Of a stretch of 64,000 bases of DNA, positions 9,997-21,701 are shown piece by piece (within the stretch, counting starts at the first letter, position 1; every line of letters begins with the position of its first letter). The notes under the pieces are model-generated. The model was not told where the DNA came from. It worked only from the letters and a program-made list of their open reading frames with translations, and ran no database searches. The translations under genes were made by a program, and so were the position numbers. The stretch comes from Dictyophora rubrovolvata (lineage: Eukaryota > Basidiomycota > Agaricomycetes > Phallales > Phallaceae): contig CP114123.1 of the NCBI GenBank assembly GCA_029959195.1, positions 1,178,001-1,242,000 of the forward strand. The letters run 5' to 3'.

Positions 9997-12941
9997 ATGA
10001 CTTCCTCTCTCTTTGCAACTATTGAACAGGTTTCTGGGACTTCTTTCGACGTGGTCATCGTGGGTAAGTACGCATTCGCGACTTAATATATATACCATCT
10101 GAAATAATTCCACAGGCGGAGGAGTGAAGTTCCACTTTTCGTTGTAGCACAGGTTGAATATTGAAATCTATTCTTTTTAAGACTGCAGGTTGCGCTTTGG
10201 CAGCGCGGCTCACTGAGAAATCAAACAATACTGTTCTTGTTCTTGAAGCTGGACCTGCTCACTTGAATGATGCGTCTATTGGTAGGATCTATCTTTTCAG
10301 GTACATTTGCCAATAAACAGATCCCTACCTGTTCAAATAGATACACCAGCCATACACTTCCAACAGCTGTTGAACCCTAATTATGATTGGATGTTTCCCA
10401 CCGTAAAAACAATTTTCAGAATTACCTGAAAGAAGAAAGAAATTGATTCGTATATAATTAGTCTCCACAGGGAAACCATATGCAAGGCAGAGAGATATGG
10501 AACAGGTATAGTTTTCTTCAATAACCATTCTATTGTTCCTGAACGCTCTTCATTACAGAGGTAAAGGACTCGGAGGGACCTCCAATATGAATGGTATGAT
10601 GTGGACTCGTCCCGGAAGGGAGGAAATTGACGGTAAGCCAAGCGATGATAATCCCAAATCTTCCTGATAGTAAAGTCATAGCTTGGGAAAGATTGGGAAA
10701 TCCTGGATGGAATTACGATAACTTTATTCCATATGTCAAACGAGCAGAAAAGTACCCCCGGATTATCCCGTGCTATTGCATACTATTGAGTCTTGACAAT
10801 TAATAGGTTCCATCCGCCAACGGAGACTACTATCAAGCGGGAGTTACTAGCGGTGGATCCAAATTGGTTCGGAAAAGATGGTAAATCGCAATATTTGACT
10901 ATGACATTTCTCTCGTCCTCACCTCTCTTCCTTATAAAAGGACCCATAGATATTTGTTACCCTGAATCCTCGACCAATGCCGGACCTATTATCCGAGATG
11001 TAAGTGAAGTCGTCGAAGAAAAACAATTGTACCAGCGCTGATTGCACCGTCATCACAGACGGTACGAAATCTTGGTATACCGCTCATTAATGATCCCGTA
11101 ATTCGGTATTCCACTTGGAGGGATAAAATTTGCTCACTCTATCGTCATAGGTCAATGGACGATATCGTGGAACATGGATTTCCCCCACCACCATTAATCC
11201 CCAAAGCCTTAGTCGCTCGACTTCATTCAAGGTACATAGCACCAAATTTTTTCGTCGTCTCACTGGGTCATGGTGTGACTATAGGGCTACATCCTGCCAA
11301 ATCTTGAGAGAAAAAATCTTTTTGTCCTTCCCAACGCATTTGTTACCAAACTTTTGTTCGATGAAACTACTGAGGGACCTATTACGGCCAAAGGGGTAGA
11401 GTTCCAATATGGAAACCAAATCCATACTGTTAGAGCCGCCAAGGAAGTGGTAATCTCCGCTGGGTAGTGTGGAATCCCTGTTTCGGCTCAGACTAGAAGC
11501 TAAAATAAATTCAGGTCACTCAACGCCTCATATTTTGGAGCTAAGCGGAATCGGAAACCCTTCAATTTTGGAGCAAGCCGGCATTCCTGTACATGTCAAT
11601 CTCCCTGGAGTCGGCACCAATTTGCAAGAGCATGGTGGAGACGTCAGTATTTGTTTTGGTAGGTCAATAGGTGTTCCTAAAATGTCTTATATCCGTGACG
11701 TGAGCGCGTATTCCTGTAGAAATTCGTCCCGATGGTGGTATTCAAAGCCTTGATCTTTTAAGTGATCCCATATTCGCTGCGCAACAGCACAAGCTTTAGT
11801 GAGTATCAGTTCTTTCCCTAGCTTGATTAACTAAATGAATATTGTCCAGTCAAGAAAGAAAACCAGGAAACCTGCTCGCCACTGTCCTAGGCAGCGTTAC
11901 CTACTTATCCCTGAAAAACCTCTTTGGTGATGCAGTTGAGAATACCATTTCCCGTCATGAGCAGTATCTTCAAGAGAATTCACCTAAAAGTGAAGGCCTC
12001 AAACACCAATATGAATTTCAACTAGAGCGGCTTCGTAATCAGGAATTGTCAGTCTTTGAGATTGTTGTGAATCCGAGTATTTCGGCAGGGAAGTGGTCTG
12101 GTAAGCTCGTTATGTTATTAAGAGTCTCAAAAAGGAATAATGTATTGTATTCTTTCAATAGACAGAGCGGAGCCGGGGAAGAGCTATGTGTCGTTCATCA
12201 TGATTCTAAATAACCCTTTCTCTAGAGGAACTATGGTATGTCTATTTCAAGTATGGAAATAGTCTTAATTGGAACTACCTGTTTTTAGCACGTCACTACG
12301 TCAGACCCATTTGCTGCGAGCAGAACCGACCCGCGAGACCTTGATTCTCCAATCGATCTGGACATTATGCTGGAAGGGTTCAAATTTGTGCGTGCATTGG
12401 CTAATCATGAGCCATTCAAAGGAGTTGTTGCCAAGGAAGTTAGCCCTGGCCCTGCTGTAAGCTCTGATGAAGATATCATCCGTGAGTGAAAACTACTAGA
12501 ATATTAGCCACGACAAGTGAGATGTAACGAAGCCTTCACCTTGTCTAGAGCATCTTAAAGACAATTTTTACACAAATTGGCGTGAGTAGCAGATTTTCTA
12601 TTTTAAATAGTCAAACTAATGGCACTGTGTACAGACACCGCTGGCACTGCCTCTATGCTTCCACGGGATAAAGGTGGCGTTGTCGACCCAAAGCTCAAGA
12701 TTTATGGCACAACGAACGTTCGGGTAGCTGATATATCTATTATTCCCCTTCACGTCGGTGCGCACACACAATGTAAGCTTTTTGTGGTTGGTATTAGTCT
12801 GAGAATGGCCATGCTAAATTGCATTCGTATCTCAGGCATGGCGTACGGAATCGGGGAAAAAGGTGTGTATTTTGGGAATTGAGAGCAAATGGTATTCACT
12901 GTTAAGTAGCTGCCGAGATAATCCTTGAAGAGCTTGTGTAA
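9997..12941 (+). pseudogene. GMC oxidoreductase, copy A, apparently frameshifted
   Basis: GMC proteins are FAD flavoenzymes that oxidise alcohols, sugars or aryl alcohols, often secreted in mushrooms. The start at 9997 ([11 protein letters not shown]) leads to the FAD-binding [19 protein letters not shown], formed across two introns with a spliced start at 10187. Later come GKGLGGTSNMNGMMWTRP (signature 1), [12 protein letters not shown], the [20 protein letters not shown] region (signature 2), [19 protein letters not shown] with the active-site His, [11 protein letters not shown], and a short last exon [10 protein letters not shown] ending at 12941. No signal peptide is evident, so it is probably intracellular. 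Compared with copy B, about two bases are missing near 11520-11524, just after an acceptor site, which breaks the frame in signature 2. I saw no alternative splice that restores it. Everything else looks intact, so it is a recent pseudogene or a sequence error. The strand is opposite to copy B. Confidence 0.75.
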
Positions 12942-13199
12942 TCCTGGAAGAAATTGTTTGCTATGTTGTAACTTTATCAGCTTTATACAAGCGCAGCAGT
13001 TGTAATATTAGTTCGTGAACAATACGTATCTTTTATCTAATTACTCGCTACTCGCCCCCGCTTTCAACATTATGAATGAATGTAGGTCAACTATGTGTTA
13101 TGGTTGATTATCTGAAGTCAGGTTGTTGCAACTGATAAACCGGGGAGAATACCACTACTCAGAATTTTTGGATCTTTTCCGTTTTCTATAATATGCAAT
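12942..13199. other. 3' flank of GMC copy A, no gene seen
   Basis: This stretch holds the 3' flank of GMC copy A, with only a few dozen bases similar to copy B after the stop codon. No other signal was seen. Confidence 0.4.
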
Positions 13200-13345
13200 G
13201 GTTTTCCTCATTATCGTGGCGCATAACGCATCCATTTTGGAAGCTTACCGAATCAATATGGGTTTTGTGCCCGGACTCGCGATGGGTCACTGCCATTCAT
13301 ATCGAAAGGAGTTTATCTTAAGCAGATACTTGCAAAAAATAGAAC
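13200..13345 (+). repeat. Dispersed repeat, copy 2
   Basis: This copy shares tgggttttgtgcccggactc and the tatcgaaaggagtttatctt end with the copies at 9228 and 28060. It continues rightwards into about 130 bases (to 13480) that also match unit B on either side of the foldback element there. The uninterrupted stretch near 13378-13400 is therefore the empty-site equivalent of that insertion. Confidence 0.7.
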
Positions 13346-13480
13346 TTTTGAAAATCCGTTGAGTTTGAGTTTCAGAGTGAGATGAGATTCATAAATTTGA
13401 AGTCTGAGGAAAAAAGTAGCATACGGGAGGGGTCTTTATATGTTTTATGAGTTTACAAAAAGGAAAAGAGATGAGTCATA

Positions 13481-14079
13481 AAGAGTCATAAAGGGCTCCT
13501 GTCACTGTGGAAAAAACCGCGCCGGAATTGGTCTGGGACTATTATTGGATTTACCAATGGTACACCCAGAATGTCCACCCAGAAGTCCCACTATAAATTC
13601 AGTGATGGTACCACAATTTTTTGAGTGGTTCTTCACTCTTTTTCCACTCCTGTTTTTCTGGAAAGCATATTTTTAAAAATTTGGAACTTCCAGCCTAATT
13701 CAGTGGTTTTCACAATAAAGCACATCTGGTATTCGAGCTCAGTTATCTGTTTTTCTTTTAGCTCACTTATCACTTATTTATTGGATATAAAATTTATTTT
13801 ATTATTATTATATTAAACTAGATAATTATTTAAGTACAAATTAATTCTAATATCTAACTTTGGTAATGGATTAACACTAAATAAGTAGATAATACATGTT
13901 GCAAAAACCTAAACAGGTTAATTAACCCAAACTAGATGTGTGAGACATGCGAGGTGCAGCTTAGGATAATTAAGGGTTAATTAACCATTCAAAGAATCAA
14001 CATACCTCATAGCCATCTAAAAAACCTGAATTCCTGAATTAGAGTAAATTAACCCTCTTTGACACAAATTTGAGATTTC
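13481..14079. other. AT-rich spacer, no gene seen
   Basis: The stretch is very AT-rich around 13740-13870. No frame with coding character was seen. The right end is the target site of the solo LTR that follows. Confidence 0.45.
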
Positions 14080-14944
14080 TGTTAAGTACCGATTCTTGGG
14101 TATCGGTGACAAATGTATAAACGTTAATAATTGTATTTAATGATAATACAAACGTCACTGTAATGTCGTAGAGCGTGGTCTCAACCTGAGTGGGTTGTAC
14201 CATGACAGTCCTCTGGATGTTGGCTCTACTTGTCTTGACATTGTTCGGGATCTTCGAGTCGTCGGAGAATATCGTTGAGCCAAAGCTCTAAGAAGTCTAA
14301 AATGATCTGGTAGAATAGATTGTCGACTAGAAAGCAGAAGAACAAGAGATGGAAGAAGTAGCGGATCCAATGCCGGAACGGCATTGTCGCTACGGACGGT
14401 TTAGATTTAAAGTGTTTGGAAATGATGGAAGCGCTATTGGGAAATGAAGACTATATTGAGATATTGAACTAGGTTTGATATTAAGTCTAAAGAGCAGTCT
14501 AGCTATGAAGTATAGAAGGCTTTATATACAAGTACGCTAGATGTTTGAATCTCAGTTCAAAATAGATAACGAACTTGAGAATGTATACATGTCATAACAT
14601 TTCATGAGTATCATGGGTGTATGCAGGGCCGGTTTGCCATGTGGCAAACATGAGGCAACAAGAACAAAGGGAAAACACACATACAAGGACCTACGACCAT
14701 CATAGATGATCTCATGTGCGGTTTGGAACTAGAATATAGACCAAAGGTCTATCTGCGGCTTACTGTAAGTCCCAGGAGGACGACGGTGTCTAGGACTTTG
14801 TGAAAATGGCAATGAAGTCTGATAAGACTTCCGGTTGTAGCATCTGCGAAGCGATCATGATAAGATAATGTTTAAGTACGATAAGATAAGGGAATATAAT
14901 AAGGAATCCATATCACTAGTGATGTCATGAATCGGATCATGACA
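14080..14944. mobile_element. Solo LTR, family alpha, 865 bp
   Basis: The element begins TGTTAAGTACC and ends GGATCATGACA, with the TG...CA ends of LTR retroelements. It is flanked by the 5-bp target duplication ATTTC (14075-14079 and 14945-14949). No coding region adjoins it, so it is a solo LTR left by recombination. A second copy, carrying two later insertions, lies at 22279-24082. The two copies differ mainly by C/T and G/A changes. Confidence 0.85.
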
Positions 14945-14949
14945 ATTTC

Positions 14950-15679
14950 TGGAAATTTCAACTACAGATGAGATATACTTTTTCTTTGGTATTCAAGTTT
15001 TTAAGCTCACTCCAAGTGTATGTATGTTTTTGAAATCATTGTGTATATTGAAAATGCTGATTATATACATAGTGCAAGTTATATGTAAGGGATTTGTTTT
15101 AGATTTAGAATAAACTTGACTCCTAATAAAATATAAAAGAGTTTTTGTTTAGGGATTGTTCAGCAACTAAAAGTCCTGTTATTGAAGGTGAGACACTTGA
15201 AGGAAGATTTGAACTTAAGAATTAAGTTCAAATTAGTAGAGATAGATAGGGACTTATTACTAAGTCCTTGAGAATAGAGAAAGATAAGAGGAAAAAAGAC
15301 CAATTTGATTGGTAAGCACTTTGGTGCACAACAGTAGTTACAAGATAGATTATTTACAAGAAAAATGAGCCCCTATTTATACACCTTGAGCAAGTACAAA
15401 TAGCTCCAAACATTAGTAAGAGAAACATCATGTGAGAGATAAGAAATTACTTAAAAAGGAAGTGAATGAATAATAGTGGATCAGGGAAAATTATAGTGAG
15501 ACAGGGAAGTGGAGAGAGATGATAAGAAAATAAAAGGGTTCCTGGAACTAAGTCATCTGACTGTTCCTGAAAGATAAGATACATTACAAATAAAGGATTA
15601 TTAAAGCAAGCAGGAACTAAAAAAAGAATAAAGGAAATACTTTTTTTTGGGTAGATAAGGGAGGAAATCATGAAATACA
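14950..15679. other. AT-rich stretch, possible old LTR
   Basis: No gene was seen. On the minus strand a TATAAATAG box near 15375-15385 suggests the promoter of a worn LTR, which could belong to the Gypsy relic to the right, but I could not define its ends. Confidence 0.3.
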
Positions 15680-18120
15680 TGACAATGAGGATATTGTCAA
15701 TATACACGGCGATGACACCTTCTGAGATCATGTCCTCAAAGATTTTGTTCATCATCGTCTGGAAGGTGGCTGGACTGTTAGTAAGGCCGAAAAACATCAC
15801 TAAAGATTCGAAAAGGCCTCTGTTAGTACGAAACGTGGCCTTCCACTCATCGCCTTCCTTTATCCACACATTGTTGTAGCCCCATTGAACATCGAGCTTT
15901 GTGAAGTAGTGGGCACCCTGCAACTTATTGACGAGTTCCGGGATAAGGGGCAATGGATAACGGTTCTTGATCGTCATCACATTCAGAGCCTGGTAATCCT
16001 GAATGAGACGAAGGGAACCATCCTTCTTTTTGATAAAGAAGACTGGTGAGGCCATTGGCAATTTTGAGAGTCGGATCCATCCTGATTTGAGGTTTTCCTC
16101 TAGAAACGCATCCAACTCAGCCTGTTCCTTCGGTGACAGCGGGTAGATCTTACTGGATTTGGGCTCCAAACCAGAGACGAATTCTATTGGGTGATCCCAT
16201 TTCTTTGACATCGGTAGCAAATCAAAGGATTCTTTGGAAAAGATGTCGTCAAAGTCATGGAATTGTTCAGGCACGATATCACGAAAGCCCTTGAGGGCTG
16301 GAGCATCTAAATTCCTGGCGTGAGCTTGAGCAAGTCTTTGTGAGATGGTCTCGGTTGCGCCAACATGATGGAACTTGGGTCCAGTGTCAACCATCGAAAT
16401 ACCAAAGAGTCGATCGCCATCCTCAAGCTGGAGCTCATCTTCCATGTCTGCCAGATCAGGCATGTCAGGATCTTCAGCCTCAGTGTTGTCAAGCTTCACA
16501 TCTGCAGACATTCGGATCTGTCAAAAGGAACGTTTAGTGCGATGACCCGAAGGCCAGCTAGGCGCACAGGAATGACATTGGGGACTACAACGCGTCAGTT
16601 CTACCTCTCCAGCAGTATAATCAATCACCGGATTGTGGGCCTTGAACCAAGGTAGCCCCAGTAATACGGGATATTTCCCAAGTGTGGTAACAGCAAATAG
16701 GACACGTTCAGAATGGGACCGATACCTCATAACCAGATCAACCACATGTGTGATAGCACCAGCCTGGTTGGGTGTACCATCAACATTGAATACAGGAATA
16801 GGTTTCAGGAGTTTGACAGTCGGGAGTCGATGTCTCTCAATGAACTCGCGGTTCAAGAACATACCACTAGCACCCATATCAAGCATGGCTTTGCTGGCGA
16901 TCAAATCTCCTGTGTCAGTACTCTGGAGCTCTACTGAGATTTCAAGTTTCTGAGTACTGGCAGTGGCTGCGAGTCGATATTCAGAGGGTAATGACTTCTG
17001 CTTCGAAGTCAAGAGTCGTGGAGGTGGTGGCATAGAAGAAGGTGTAGGGAGAGGAGGGTTTTTAGGAGATACAGCAGGGGTAATAGGATTCGAATTACTA
17101 TTATCATTTTGTTCACGATCTATGTACAAAACATTGAATCTATTGAATGTTGGCAATGAGGGTGTATCCTTCACTTGTTGCCTTCCTGAAAATCCTCTGT
17201 TGCTACTGGAGCAGGAGTCTCTTCTTCCTCTGTTGGTCCAGGCCCTGCACGACTCTGCACTTCTGCAACATCCTTCTGGGCAAGGAGCAGTTTGACAAGG
17301 TTGTCAATCTCGTCTGTGTTCACGAAATGAATGTCATGCGTATGAGGACAATCGCGCATGAGATGCCCAGCTTGTCCACAATGGTAACATCTAGTGGATT
17401 CTGCAGTCATCCGTCGACATGTGGCATCAACATCCATTGGGTCATGACGTTGTTGAGGAGGTTGAACCGGAATCGATGGCCTAGGCGGAGCAGCAGCAAA
17501 CCCAGGAGCAACTGGCCTAGGAGGTGGGAATGGAGGTGGTTGGTACTGGGGGATAGCAGGTCTTAGAGGCAGGAAGGGTGCCAGTCTAGGACGAGACATA
17601 GGAGCCATCGTTAAGGAATTAGGAATCGACGGGGTTGGGAGTTGGTGACGTTGAGTGGCACTAAAAGCTTCATTTGCTCTTCTATCTTGATCAAAAATGC
17701 ACACAGCCTTGACCCAGCCTTCGAAATCCTCGTATGTGGGTCAGCTCTGCATGGTAGCGATCTTGGACTGAATTGTCGGGTCTAGTCCTTGTCGAAAGTG
17801 TGTTGTGATGGCGAAGCCATCCATGAAGCCTGCACGTTCTATGAGGACATTGAAGGAGTCCACATAATCCTCTACAGTTCAACCTCCTTGAGCATATCTG
17901 CCAGATAGGAGGAGGTTGAGGGCATCATCGCGTTCGGTTAAGGGCAGAAATTCCTCTTCGAACTTGAGTCGGAATTCTCCCCAAGTTGCGAAAGGAATGA
18001 TACCTGCAAGGTACTTCTGTAGCAGGCTATTGGCAAAAACATGGGCGTGGCCGTTGTTCATATACGATAGTGTCCAAATGATCATTTCTTGGTCGGTCAC
18101 GAAATCCTTGCTACATGCGC
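15680..18120 (-). mobile_element. Truncated Ty3/Gypsy retrotransposon relic
   Basis: On the minus strand, right to left, are a gag region (18100-17171) with a CCHC zinc knuckle (CYHCGQAGHLMRDC), an aspartic protease region (17174-16521, around AMLDMGASGMFLN), and the first half of a reverse transcriptase (16511-15680). The last has PLPLIPELVNKLQGAHYFTK and FGLTNSPATFQTMMNKIF. The order gag-protease-RT and the RT motifs place it in Ty3/Gypsy. The rest of RT, RNase H and integrase are absent, and no matching pair of LTRs was found. It is broken, with several interruptions in addition to the missing 3' half, and is a fossil. The parts are still easy to read, so it is not very old. Confidence 0.85.
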
Positions 18121-18603
18121 TGTAACGATCCGAAGATAATAGCTAAATGTCGTAGCTATATATACAATCAGAAAAACTACGAAGATATTTTGTTTGAGGC
18201 CGTCTAGTCTCCGTGGAGCGGGTCCTGGTGCTGATTTCGTAAGGAGGAGGGTGGGGGAATAATATGATATTTAGTGTATGTGTGCGTCGATATAAAACCA
18301 ACAACAACAAAAAATAAAACGATCCTAAGATTGTGTGTGTGTGAGAGGGACGATAAATGTGAGTTGCGATAAAATGGTGAGTCAATACGCCGTCGATAAT
18401 ACAGCAATGATAATCTGTTTTAAAGTTAGTAAGGCTTCAACGACAATACGAATCGTTGAGTTTATACTCCGAGGCCTCACTCAGAGTAATCCAAAGAAAT
18501 AGACGTGAGCGTAGAAATAGACTAGAGACGAAACTTGACTTGAACTTGACTTAAACTGAACTAAAACTTGAGACAACCGTTCCGGTAGATTGCTGCTGTT
18601 ACA
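18121..18603. mobile_element. Possible solo LTR, TGTAACG...GTTACA
   Basis: The gag region stops abruptly at 18120, where a segment begins TGTAACGATCC and ends GCTGTTACA near 18603. These are inverted TGTAAC/GTTACA ends typical of LTRs. No clear target duplication was found and the gag does not resume on the far side, so the call is tentative. Confidence 0.4.
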
Positions 18604-18933
18604 ATTATTTACATGCAGTATATATACCATTTGGAAACATAAAGGAAAGCAGAATGATCACTCATCATTCGCCATGATAACAAAAGGAAACAAAAAGAGA
18701 ACAAAGAAACAAAAGAAAAAGGAGAAAACGATGGAGGATACAATTACAGAAAAAGGGGAATTGCATATGTGGTTAGGGGGAATAGGAGAAATATGTTGAA
18801 ACAAAAGAGAAACAAAAAGAGATCAAAAGAAAACGATGAAACCGGATTCCCAGCATAGCTTTACTAAAATTACCATCTGGCACTTCTCGCGCTACCTCTT
18901 ACCCAAAACTATAATCTTACCATCCCAAACTTC
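18604..18933. other. Purine-rich spacer, no gene seen
   Basis: The stretch contains A/G-rich simple sequence (for example around 18690-18730) and nothing else recognisable. Confidence 0.4.
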
Positions 18934-19512
18934 TTACTGATCTGGTTCTTGTTGATGAGATCTTCTTCTTCGTGGCTGTGGCGCAATAATAATGGCTATG
19001 GCAACGCTTAACAATATCAGATCTTGAACGAGATTGGATTGGAGATCGGAATAGGAAGGGAGGGTTTGATTTCCAACAGAGTAGTCGGGAGGGGATGGGA
19101 TGGCAGATAGGGGTGCGTCTATGAATAAGAATTGAGTATAACTTCGAAATTGATGACGAAAGACCAGTCTCCAGATTGATTCTTCTTGACGATTTGTTGA
19201 AAGGAACTCGACAAACTCATACGATTCGTCCATGACATTGACATTGGTTCGTTCGTACAGGGTTAAAGCTCATGGATATCCTATCTCCAGATCGTCATAA
19301 GGAATAGTAATCTCCATTAGTGGCTGTGGAGTAATCGGAAGCATTGTGGAGGGGTCGACATCAATTTCAGAAACAAGAGTATTGTAAACGTGAAGTCGTG
19401 AGAGGAAATTAGGGTTGGGTCCGAATCTGAGAGAAGAACGATATTCAAAAGGGAAGAAAGGGAGTTGAAAAAGGGGAATAGGGGAAGTAGGAGTATCGTT
19501 ATTGTCTGACAT
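18934..19512 (-). pseudogene. Small gene family of unknown type, copy 1
   Basis: One frame is open from MSDNNDTPTSPIPLF (19512) to 18934, with a single in-frame stop at about 19270-19272 that splits it into 80 and 99 codons. It shares with copies 2 and 3 a Ser/Pro-rich start, a segment of the form Y-x(9,11)-D(I/L)D-x(2)-T-x-LP-x(2)-P-x-PL (here LVSEIDVDPSTMLPITPQPL), and a second segment ending in FLFIDAP (FLVLDVP in copy 2). The C terminus has a hydrophobic stretch (LILLSVAIAIIIA) followed by basic residues, suggesting a membrane tail in this copy. I recognise no domain. It is a broken gene, unless the stop lies in an unseen intron. Confidence 0.5.
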
Positions 19513-19617
19513 GATGATATGAGTTAACCAAAATTTTTAAGCGCTAATGAAATGTCCAGAAAGAAAGAAGGAGATGAAATACAAATCTAATCGCTTATCC
19601 TAATCAAGCCTTTTGTC

Positions 19618-20274
19618 CTAATTTCGTCCAAGAAGGTTTGAGCAAACGCGTTGGATCTTTTGGAAGGATCGTTTGGATGGAGAAGAGGGGAGAGATATTG
19701 GTTCTGGCGAATGGGGTGAAAAACGAGACATTTGAGGATCTACAGGAACAAGATTGGCTGGTCTATATGGGCTATGTTTTTGTGTTTTTATGTTTTTCAT
19801 GACAACCCAACGACTTGGCACATCTAGAACCAGGAATGTAAATTCGAACCCTTCTTGTGTCACTAACCAAATCCGATATGAGTCTTTAACGGCTGATTCG
19901 GGTGTAGAATAAACGTTGATAATTGTAAACCAGTCTAATCATTCCTCGATATAAACCTTTTCTCCAAACATGAGACCGGGGTGAACCAAATCTGAACTTC
20001 TGCATTGACGAATAATAAGAGGTGGAGGGAACTTCGGGAGGTACATTTCTTCGTCGATGTCGAGACTCGCATATTGGGAACTATAGATATAAAGAGTCGT
20101 ATGCAGATCCAAATCGTATGTCCTTGGACTGGAAGGCGAAAAATGAAAAGGTGATATAGATTCATCGTCGGAGGGGGGTAATGACTCGGTGGGAGATGCT
20201 GGAATGGGCAAAGAGATTGATGATGTATAGTGAAATGAAAATGCGGCCATTTTTCGTAAGGGTTTTGATTTCAA
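19618..20274 (-). pseudogene. Small gene family of unknown type, copy 2
   Basis: Copy 2 begins MKSKPLRKMAAFSF at 20274. It has the shared segment YASLDIDEEMYLPKFPPPLI, then one in-frame stop (19939-19941). The frame stays open beyond it through LDWFTIINVYSTPES and YRIWLVTQEGFEFTFLVLD to 19618. The part after the stop clearly belongs to the same protein, since copy 3 has the matching EEWFIVMNMY. The upstream flank (gattttggtgcgcgacag near 20355) also resembles that of copy 3 (near 21770), so the copies were duplicated with their 5' flank. The function is unknown. Confidence 0.5.
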
Positions 20275-20860
20275 GAGGCTGTGGTGTATCGGTTAAGTTT
20301 TTGGTAGTTTGAAACTCCGCTTTGAACCAAAATTCGGAACGTTTCCTTATTAGGAAGATTTTGGTGCGCGACAGCGCTCATATAGATCTGGACAGAGTTC
20401 CAGAACATGCGTCCTTTGTTTCTATCACCATCAAAGGACTGAGGCACTGCAGGACGGGTATTACGAGAATTTTGTGAATCTCACGTGGAAGGTGGAGCTG
20501 ATGCTCAGACAGGGGGAACATTGGCAGATTGAGGGTTTACTGGAGGTTCTGACAGAGAGTCAGACGGGAGTTGAGGTTGAAGAAACAGTTCAAGACAAGA
20601 TAGGAGTTATTCGAGTTGAGTGTTGCACGTAAGGAAATTTTGTTCCATAGCCACAAGGCGTTGCTCTAGATTCAGAGTAGCCTGGTTGGGTTCCATGATA
20701 GTAAAAATAGCCTAGGTGCACAGTAAGAAGGATGGGAAGGGTCAAGTTATAGGCGGAGCACGAGGAAAGACTCGAGATGGAACGAGTCGTTGTCGAGGAC
20801 AATTTTCCGAAGGTGGACATTGATAGAAATGACCAGTCCCGGGGTAGAAGTTTGTTCTAC

Positions 20861-21265
20861 TGTCAGAGCTACTCACTCAGACTAGAGGGAGGGGATCCTA
20901 AGCAAAATATATTCTAGGAATAATACTAACTCACCTAGAGGGAGGGGATCCTAAGAGAACAAACTTAGGGATCCCTCCTCTAGGGCTACTAACTATATAC
21001 TATGAAAAATGGCGAAGGCCACACATAGCCTTCAGTTCGTGGACTGGGTGCAGATACGTGCCGTTCCCAGACTTTTAGCTGGGACCTAGGCCATGGCTCT
21101 GACGAGAACGGGCGCTCAGCGCCTGTTGAAGGGAAATGGGAATATGGAAGGAGAGGGAAATGCAAGAGATGGGATAGAATATGAGAAATATGGAAATAAA
21201 TAAAATAGACTAGAACCAAAGATAAATGTAGGAAAATAAGGGGACAGCGCTAGCATACCCTGACA
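20861..21265 (+). mobile_element. Solo LTR, family beta, 405 bp, in small-gene copy 3
   Basis: The element runs from TGTCAGAGCTAC to ACCCTGACA. It cuts the reading frame of small-gene copy 3. The flanking 5-mers do not match, so a deletion or rearrangement may have followed. Inside it, a perfect 21-base direct repeat (20882-20902 and 20935-20955) contains GGATCC. The second unit also pairs with 20964-20983 to form a hairpin. Other copies lie at 22386-22792 and, inverted, at 24119-24524. Ends only, of the same kind, occur at about 21805-21829 and 25437-25471. Confidence 0.8.
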
Positions 21266-21701
21266 CTGTGTCCAGTAGACATATGTGGATCATGTACATA
21301 TTCATCACAATGAACCATTCTTCATATCCTTCTAACCATAATCGTATTCCAAAAGAAACCTTCTTATCACCTGCATTTGAATACAAGATCAGATCCAAAG
21401 CTTTATATTGACCAATAATAATGGGGTTTGGGTATAATGGTAATAAGGTGGAGGGATCGAGGTTGAGGTGCGCATAGGATGTGAAGTAGATGTAGTACTG
21501 AGTGTCCAAATCACAGAGATTGATATCAGGAGTAGGAGGGATAAAACGAAAACAATCAGAGTCATTGATAGAAGGAGTGTGAAGAGATGGCAGGGAACAA
21601 AAAGAGCAAATCTGGAGTGAGGACATATCTTTTGTATCAATGTTTTTGGAATAAAAAAATATTTGGACATGGGTTTTGGGTAGTTGCAAAAGTGAATTCA
21701 A
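21266..21701 (-). pseudogene. Small gene family of unknown type, copy 3, cut by an LTR
   Basis: Copy 3 begins MNSLLQLPKTHVQIF at 21701 and contains the shared segment YAHLNLDPSTLLPLYPNPII and then WLEGYEEWFIVMNMYM. At 21265 the frame runs into the beta LTR and the remainder of the gene was not found on the far side. Up to that point it is the longest uninterrupted member and the best guide to the family: about 110 residues before the WF(I/T)(I/V)(M/I)N motif. No domain was recognised. Confidence 0.55.

Noticed and set aside
13500-13650. A possible Tc1/mariner-type end near agtgatggtaccacaa
   Set aside because: I could not find an inverted partner end or a TA duplication.
14155-14370. A 71-codon minus-strand frame
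   Set aside because: It lies wholly inside the alpha solo LTR, and the second LTR copy does not keep it; chance frame.
15170-15640. A full LTR paired with the Gypsy relic
   Set aside because: A TATA-like box is present, but ends, target duplication and a matching partner LTR were not found.
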